Shown one piece after another: positions 10,001 to 19,000 of a DNA stretch of 22,921 bases (positions within the stretch are counted from its first letter, which is position 1; each line of letters starts with the position of its first letter). The notes below the pieces were generated by a model. It worked only from the letters and a program-made list of their open reading frames with translations. It searched no databases and had not been told where the DNA came from. A program made the position numbers and the translations under genes. The DNA is from Cephalothrix spiralis (lineage: Eukaryota > Nemertea > Palaeonemertea > Archinemertea > Cephalotrichidae), in contig JAUCNG010055555.1 of NCBI GenBank assembly GCA_032353305.1, forward strand, positions 1 to 22,921, in the 5' to 3' direction.

Positions 10001-13000
10001 AAATGATTATATATGTGAAGAAATGCGAATTGCTCTGGCTGTGATGCTTGTATATGCTGAACGATTTGGATTCAAGTCTGATCGTGACTTAGCTTGTAAA
10101 TTTATTTGTCATACCTTTGGTATAAATTACGATGACTTTAATGACCGTAAAGTTATGTTGTCTCAGCAAGGGGTTGTAATAAATTTCACCTCAAGCTTTA
10201 CAAATAAATTTCCAGGTCAAGAAATAACATATATAGATGCTGAAGTGGTAAGAGATAATCATATGCACTCAGACATACGAGTATCCCTATCTGGAGATTT
10301 CGCACACAAGCTGGAGTTGGTAAGCCTATCTATCGAAAGTGGCCGCATATTGAATATATGTGGACCCCCTGTCTCGGGTAAAACGACAGCCGTAACCGAG
10401 CTTGCGAGAATCAGAAATAAGAAACTTTACGTCGTAGCCATCAATAGTGACACAGATGTTAGTGATCTCGTTGGTGGATTTGCTCCAGTTGATCCAACAC
10501 AACCAGACTCTGATCAGAAACAAAAGCTTATTGCAATTGCATCACGTTTGTTAGATATTTTGCCTTTATCTCAGACTGCTAGCTTTATCGAAAGTCTAAC
10601 GTGCAATGACGTCAATGCAATTAAGAAAATAACATCAAGTTGCCAAAATATCAACGCAGCACTAGCAAATAATTTGGTAACTCAAATGGAGCATCTCAAG
10701 ATCTTGATTTCTTCAGATACTGGCTTTGCCACTTCATTTAAATTCTTTAAAGGTCCTATTGTCGAAGCTATGATAGGTGGGCATTGGATTCTCCTTGATA
10801 ACATTGATCTCGCAAAATCACAAGTTATAGAAAGGTTGAATTCGATCGGAGAGGATGATGCGTGCCTTTACACACTCGAAATTGGAAACGAAGGGAGTGG
10901 GATACAGAAATATGTCCCACAGATTGGATATTCATGTATATGCACGACCAATTCACAGAGAACTGGTGTTAATCCTTTATCAGAGGCGTTCAAAAACCGC
11001 TGTATTGAAATAAATTTTGATTCAGTTGATCTGATGGACCAGGTCGCTCTTATTGAAGCTGTGAACACTGTTGATGATTCTCACAAGCTGTGCAGTCCAG
11101 ATAAATTCAGTCTTGCAAAAAACGTGCTATCTAAACATTCTGACCTTATTGAAAGAAGAAGTTCAGGGATTAGTGGTTATTCAATCACATTCAGGAATGC
11201 TAAAAGAATGTTGAAATTGTCAGAAAACGTGGCAGACAGGAAACTAGCGCTTCAGAGCGCATATGGTAATTCCCTTGAGAATCGTACAACAGACCAGGTG
11301 CGATGGACGTATAGAGAACAAAAAACACAGCATAGTGATGGCTTATACATACAAGGACAAGGAATTGTATCTCCCCTATCATCTTCAACCATGAAAATCT
11401 TTATTCAGCACACAGATACAACAAATAGCTTGATAGATATTTTGACAAAAATTGGACTAACAAAGAAAGCAGCCCTTAGAAATGTAATGAGTACATTTTT
11501 CAGTATTTTAGACTTATCTCAAGTAAATGTCTCAGCGGAATGCATTGAAGAGGCAAACAACATTACAGTGTGTCAATTGAACCACATAATTAATCCTCCA
11601 GATACACTCAAACAAATAGGAATTGAAGAAGGTATGTTTATTGAAGGTGTTACCATGGACACCAAAGCTTCAACAATACGAGCAACTGGTCTTATAGATT
11701 TAAGAAAATCTTTGACTGTAGAATGGTCGTTCAGTATATCACCTACTTCGAGTGGCAACAAAGGTATATTTACCCTTAAAAAGAAAAGCGAAGATTGTAT
11801 CATTCTCAAAGATGTTATTCATTATCTTAAGCCCTGGACTCATTTGTGTTGGATCTTCTCATCCGAACATAGTCAAATCCTTTCATTTTCAGTATTCCAG
11901 CTTACTGTAAAATACAAAAATGATCAAGTAGATAGTTATGAAGCAAGTCTGGCTAGGTCTAATGATTTTCGTATGTTACCAGGAACAGCATATTTGATGG
12001 CCAGAGATGTGTCTATAGATATGAATATTGCAAAGGGTGTACCAACATTTATCTTAAGTGGTGAAGTCGAAATTTTACCAGGTGCCGGTATAGGATTCAG
12101 GTTTGACAGCAACAGCAGTACTGAGTCTCGCAGCAGACTAGTTCAAGATATTGGTTTACAGCAAATGCTATCACTGACATTACCACTAGATGATATTGAT
12201 GCCATACCAGATAATGTTTATGTAAACAATATTGAACTTCGAATAACTTCTGCTGACAACAGTATAAAAACGATCCTTATTAATTTTTGGTCCACTAAAA
12301 TCTGTAAGTGGAGCAAAGTTGCTGGATTCGATTTCCTCACCCTGGAAAATATTGCTGGAAATATCACACTAAATAATATGGCTTCGCCATTTGTGTCTAT
12401 GAGTGCTTCACTTACAGTTGGTCATAATAATAATAAAATTAGCATGCAAACTAAAATCCCTTCATCGGATGACTCTGTAAGATTAACTTGGTTACTGACA
12501 AAACAAGAAGACTCCGGTATTGTTAATGATGTCATAAAGAATATAACATTTGATTCAGACTACATTAACCTAAACGGGAAAATATATACTTTCAATATAG
12601 GCATGACAAAAGCAAACACATCTTTCATGAATATTATTGCCATAGACGTTTCTTGGAACATTATACCCTTTATTGAAATTACTGAAATGAAATTAAATGT
12701 TAGTCATCATCAAGACAAAGGTCTAACAGCTGAAATGTCTGGAAAAATTCGAATCCTGAATTCTATTGAGACTGACTTCACCTCATCAATGAATTCCGAA
12801 ATGATGTCTTTCAATGTCTTGAAATCAAAACTTGAAAATAGTATACAGAAGATTGCTACCCAAGCCTTTTGCGAAGATTCTGCAACATTAAGATCCATAC
12901 CTTGGTTCACTAATCAGAGATATTTCAATGTTGAAGTTGAAAACCTTTCTCTGTATCCTTCGAATGTAGTTCTGAAAATGAGTCTTCAAACAGGAACTTG

Positions 13001-16000
13001 GATTATATTGAATAAGGTATTGGAAATAGAGTCAGTTCAGTTAGACATCACTAAGACAAGCCCTGTAAATATTTTGCTTCATGGGAGATGTAAATTCTTT
13101 GGTTTTTCATTACCAGAGATAGAACTCAACCTTTTTTCACCAGACGTGAAATTAACAATATCAGAAAGGAGTGTAGCGCAACCTTTTAAACTAAATGAAC
13201 TTCTGAGTAAAGTTCTAGAGCTCCACGATGTTCCAGGAATGATGCTGAGATGTATGATACCAGATGTCAAGTTACTAGAAGTAAACCTTCTAAGTCATCA
13301 AATACTATGCAATCTCAATTTCAGTGACACTAACATTAATCTGCTGTTGTTTAATTTAGAATTAAAACAAAACCAAGTAATACTTGGAGGTAATTATAAG
13401 GATAGGAAAATGCATGTTACGCTGCGTGGTATATTGTCCACAGCTGATATTAAACCAGTTACATACAATGCAACATTTCATAAAGAAACCAATAATTGTC
13501 TAATCAAATTCGATGCAACAACGGATCAAAATCTTGTAAGCCTGTTCCTAAAACAGCTAACTGGTAATAGTTTCATGAGTAGTAATATTTGTGTTACACG
13601 ACTACAGCTGTATATGAAATCTACTGACTCAACAGAATTGCAAGTCTCGTGTGATAATTTGGATATGAAATTGTTAAAAATGTTTAGAATTGGTAAAGTA
13701 GGTCTTACAATGGAAATTAGAGAAGGGCGTATTGACAAACTTTATTTGTCAGGTGAAATATCCGTACTAGAAAAAGCAAACTTCATATTCAGAACTAAGG
13801 AAATATCAAAACAAAAGACTTCATTTGTTGTAGATACAGCTACAATTAAATTGTGTTTGAATGAAATAATTAAATCTTTATTGGGTGGCTTGAAAATACC
13901 CTGGGATGCATTGGAACAGCTCCCTTGGTTCTCAGATTTACAGAATGTGGTGATTGAAGTACAAACGTTTGAGATATTTCCTCCAAAAATTGAGATGAAT
14001 TGTGAAATGTCACTAAAGCTATCAAATTGGATAATATTTGATAAAATTTTAACAATCACAAGAATAGAAATGTATGTTTTGCTAGACCGTCATGGGAAAA
14101 AGGAACTGAATATTAAAGGTCAGTGTGAAATCTTTCAACTGAAAATCCCGGAGGTCATCCTGACCTTACCAGCGGACAAACTTCGAATTAGGAAATGCAA
14201 GAGACTTTCAAGAGTTGACAAGAAACTTGGAGATTTCTGTTGTAATGCTCTTCGAAATGATGCAACAAATCACCTAAATTCTTTGACAATATTCCAAATT
14301 GACCACTTTGAAGCTCAACCATCCGAACGTTATGTGAATATAATAATTCGACTGTCTGATTGGAGGCCCTTTTCAGAATTGATAAACATATCACTGTCTG
14401 ATATGAAAATTGGATGTGAATGGTCACAATCTGATGTCATACTTGATATGTCTGGAAAAGTAGCCCTTTTTGAATTGAATCCAATTTCATTTATGGGTAG
14501 CATAGCTAAATGCTCTGATGAAGTCATATTAAAACTGGATGCACATGCTAAAGACATTAATGTATGTGCAGTATTTGATGCCCTGACAAAGGCTATTGAG
14601 ATACCATCTGAATTATGCCAGTCTGCAGTATTTGGTGATATAGTCATAAATGAATTGTCTTTTTCATTAGAAATACGAAAGAATTTTAAACGGTTCACTG
14701 TTACTCTGGGAATTAACGAAGTAAATATCCCATTTACAAATGTCATCAGCATGAAAGCAGTAGAAATTCGATTTGTTTACCAGGACCACAAAGAAAACAA
14801 TGAAAATAAATGGATGGGCAGTTACATCAAAGGAACGCTTCAGATACTGGAGTACAAATTACCTGAATTCTACATACCACTTCTTTCTGGCATAAGAGAT
14901 TGGGTACTTTCAATTCCAAAGGAATTATGTGTTGATAATCTGAACGTCATATCATCAGCCAATCTTGAGCAACCAATGAACCTTTCAGAGATAGTATCAA
15001 GAGCATTCAAGGTACCTCTTCCAGATATCGGCCTGACAATATATTCCACTAAATTTTTGTGTCAATGGAAACAATTTACAAAACCAGAATATATGGTTTT
15101 TGAACTGGGTCTAGAAACAATAGTGTTATTCAAAAACCCAGTACAAATGTCTCTGCATGAACCTTTTCTACATCTTGAATATAAAGCTGAATCAGAAAAA
15201 GAGCAAACAGACGTTTTAGAAACTGTAGTTCAGGGTGAAGAATGCTTCATTCAATTCAACTTAGTTCTTGGAAAAGAGGATCGTCCGAACTTAACTTTAA
15301 ACGAATGCAAGATAGTTTTACCTTTAAAGAAAGACCAGTCCTGGTCCCTGAATGTACCAAAGCAAAGAATTAACTTTGGTGTATCTGACATGATCGCAAT
15401 GTGGGGATGTTTAACTGGAATTCAGGGTGACCTTGAATCGGTTGGACTCCCTTGTATAGATATTTCTCTTAAAGAAATATTTATGAATATTAAGTGGAAC
15501 AATAAAAGACATATTGAAAGCTTAGAATTTGAAACATTGGCTAGTGTATCTGTTCCACCCATTGAAGGTCTTTTCGAGTTCAAAGGTTTAGTTCTTCAAG
15601 TTCACAGACAAGATTCTGGTAAATATAAGCCAAAGGTACTTTGCTCTGTCAAAATATTGAAGTCCACCTTTGTCATGTATGTTGAAAAGAAAACCAAGTC
15701 ACTTATTTTTACAAATGACAAGACGAAAACAACATTACTTGAGGTAGAGAATACAGATTTAAGAGTTGGCGATATGTTTAAAACATTTGAGTCAGATCAA
15801 GGCCTAAATGATATGGATAATTTGTATGATTCAGCAGGATCAATCGGAAATAATGAAACAACAACGATTGTAATATCGAAAGCCAATAAAGAAATGCTTC
15901 TTAAATCAAGAATCTTTGATACTGAAATTTGTATAATGATTAAAAAATCACGTAAGACGAATGTGCTGCTGTATGTATTCTACAATAAGGAAATAGAATG

Positions 16001-19000
16001 GGGTAGAATCTGGAGTGGCTTGAAAATATTAGATAGCATTGCCTTTCTACCTAAATTTAGCAACATTAAGCTCTTTGCTGTTGTATCACGGGAGAAAAAA
16101 ACAGTCTTAAGCTGTCTGGAGAAAATGGAGAAGGAAGTTGGGTTAATATTTCCGGACAAGGAATTACTCAACCCGCCTTTGGTTTCATTAGAAGCCACCA
16201 TTACCCTACAAGATGCCTTGCCATGGTCACTTGTTGGATTAGGGGGATTTTCCTTTCATGGATCACTAATGATCGACAAGAGAAAAGATCCTCAATTAAA
16301 AATCCCATTAGAAAATTTAAGAATTGGTAACCTGAAATTTGACTACAGTTATGTAAAAATTGTTGCCATGCAGATCCAAGTAGCAATAGGGCTAACAGTT
16401 CCATTGCCGATGGACTTGCAGTGTCAGAAACTCCATGATGCCGTTTTCCAAGGTGCTCTCGAAGTCTCTGGAAGTCCACCTTCATTTAATACATGTATCA
16501 AGCTAATGGGGAAGAATAACAAACCTGCATGGCCTACACCATTCGGTCTACATTTTATCACTTTACATTGGCTTGAAATGAAATTAGTTGTACCTGCAGA
16601 TGGAACTCCTTCACTTGAAATAGGTGCGAAGGGTACTATTTTTGGTGTGACAATATCAATTATCTTACAGTTTGGAGAAGAAACTATTATTCCTAAGGGT
16701 GCTTATTTCAGGATTCAAGATTACACTTTTTCAAAAATATTCAAAGTCCTCTTCAATACTAGCCTGCCAGGATGGATTGATACTATGCTTCCAAAATTGA
16801 ATGATGTAGCTTTACTCATACTACTCCCAGGTTCAACAATGACTGACATTGAATGGCCAGAGGTTGATATGAGTAGTGCAATTAAGTCAGGAGAAGATGC
16901 AGTAATTGAAGAACGAATTTCAGAATCTGGACCTTGTATAAAATTTTTCATAGATGCTGAATGGCTTGGTGTTGCTGTACAATGTTGGGGGTCATTTAGC
17001 AAACACCGACAGAAGTTTGAACTAGGACTTCGGCTTAAGGAACAAGTTTCAATTCTTGGTCTTCTGCATTTGGCTAACCGTGACAAAAGTGGACCTCCGT
17101 ATGCTTACGTTTGTTTTGATTTGGAAAAAGGGCTTGATGCACTAGTCGTTAAAATGTCTTGTAACATAAGGTTCTGTGCATTTCTAGAGGTGGCTGCCGA
17201 GGTTTGTGTTGAAGATAAACACTTAGATGTTGAGATTGAAATACAAATATTCTCCATCAATTTTAAATTAAATATTGGATTCGGACCAAATTATGCAAGG
17301 GTTGATGCATTGCTGACCAATTTGATTGGAGGTGGTATCGGTAATATTGCACGTGGTATAAAGGAAGCTTGTACAAAACTTTTACGAATGGTAGAAGAAA
17401 AAATGGATGAAGCCCTAAAGGATTTAAAAGAGAAACGAAACAAAGGCAGTTGGATTGAAAGAGCCTTTTGGACAGTTTGTTCCTGGATACTTACTGCTGC
17501 CAGAGCTATAGTCAACACACTGCGAAAAGGTGTTGAATGGATAGCGAACTGTATAGAGAATATTACAGCAGCGTTATTAACTATTCACAAATTTGAATTC
17601 CATGGTGGTACCACATCTCATGGTTTAATACAACTTATGGCGGATGTCGACATGACGATTTGTACTCATCGATTTCAAACAGGTTTTGATTTTACCCTTA
17701 CAAGCAATAGTAAAAGCAACAGCAATGACACAAATGAAAAAGGCTATAATCAAATAGCTCAAGAATATACCCGAAAAGATGCAATGGCAAATGGTGGTGA
17801 CAAAGATCCTGGTGATGCAAACGAAGGTGATTGTGACAGAGTCAAAAGTCTTATTGGTAAATGTAAGGAAATAAAAGACGAAATGGATAAGGCAGAAGGA
17901 GAAGGTAGAGTCGAGAGTGGGCCAGGAGACACCACTGGAGGTGGCGAAACACAAGAAAAACCTGCGGAGCAGTCCCCTAAAGAACCTGATGAGCAGTCAT
18001 CTGACAATAAATCTGACGAACCAGAAAAAACCCCAACTGAATCACCTGAACAGGATTCCGAAAATCCGAATGACATTGAAACTGAGCAACCTGATGCTGA
18101 CTTCGAAAAACCTATAGAAGAACAACCCCCAAGTGATCAAGGTTCAGAAAATTCAGATGATGATAAAACTGACCAATCTGAAAACGATCAACAAGAGCCT
18201 ATTACAAATGACAATATTACAGACAATCAGTCGGAAAATGAATTGAATGAAGATATACATAAAGAAGAAACATCTTCCGATGAGGAAAATCCGAATGACA
18301 TTGAAACTGAGCAGCCTGAAGCTAACTTAGAAAAGCCTACAGAAGAATATCCCGCAAGTGATCAAGGTAAAAGTGAATCGACTTCAGAAGATGAAGAAGA
18401 GCCCAGAACTGATGACAATATTACAGACAGTCAGTCGGAAAATGAAAATGAATTGACTGACGACATAAATGAAGATTTGATCAATAAGAATGACAATACA
18501 AACAAAGAAAATGATACTCGTTCTGAAGAAACATTTTCCGATGAAGCATTATCAGATAACACTACAAATGATCCAAATGCAATTGGCGAATTTCCATGGG
18601 ATGACCTAAATATTATGTCAAGTAATGAATTGTCAGGACCTGCTACCGGCATAAAAGGAAGACCTGTACAACCTCCATTGCTAATTACCTTCCCGGAAGT
18701 AAGTCTTGACATTATGGAAGACAAAGAAGATGAAAATTTTGAAGAGGAGCCACCCGGTAATTTTGAGGACAAAGCTGCCAAATATGTAGACAATGAAGGC
18801 CTAGCTGGAAAACGAATAAAACAACAAGATAGTAAACAAGAGTATGAATCTACTGATGAACTTTATGATGATGATAATTCAGATAATTCTCAAAATCATT
18901 CATATTCTGATGAATCTGATGGAGAAACTCACGACAAGTATTCAAAATCTGTTATTAAAGGCCAGGGCATTTCAAAAATGGGGTATCAACAAGTTTTGGA

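Noticed and set aside
17759-18117. Other open frames on both strands over the acidic tract
   Set aside because: They come from low-complexity codon composition in alternate frames and have Ser/Pro or Asn/Lys-biased products without motifs.
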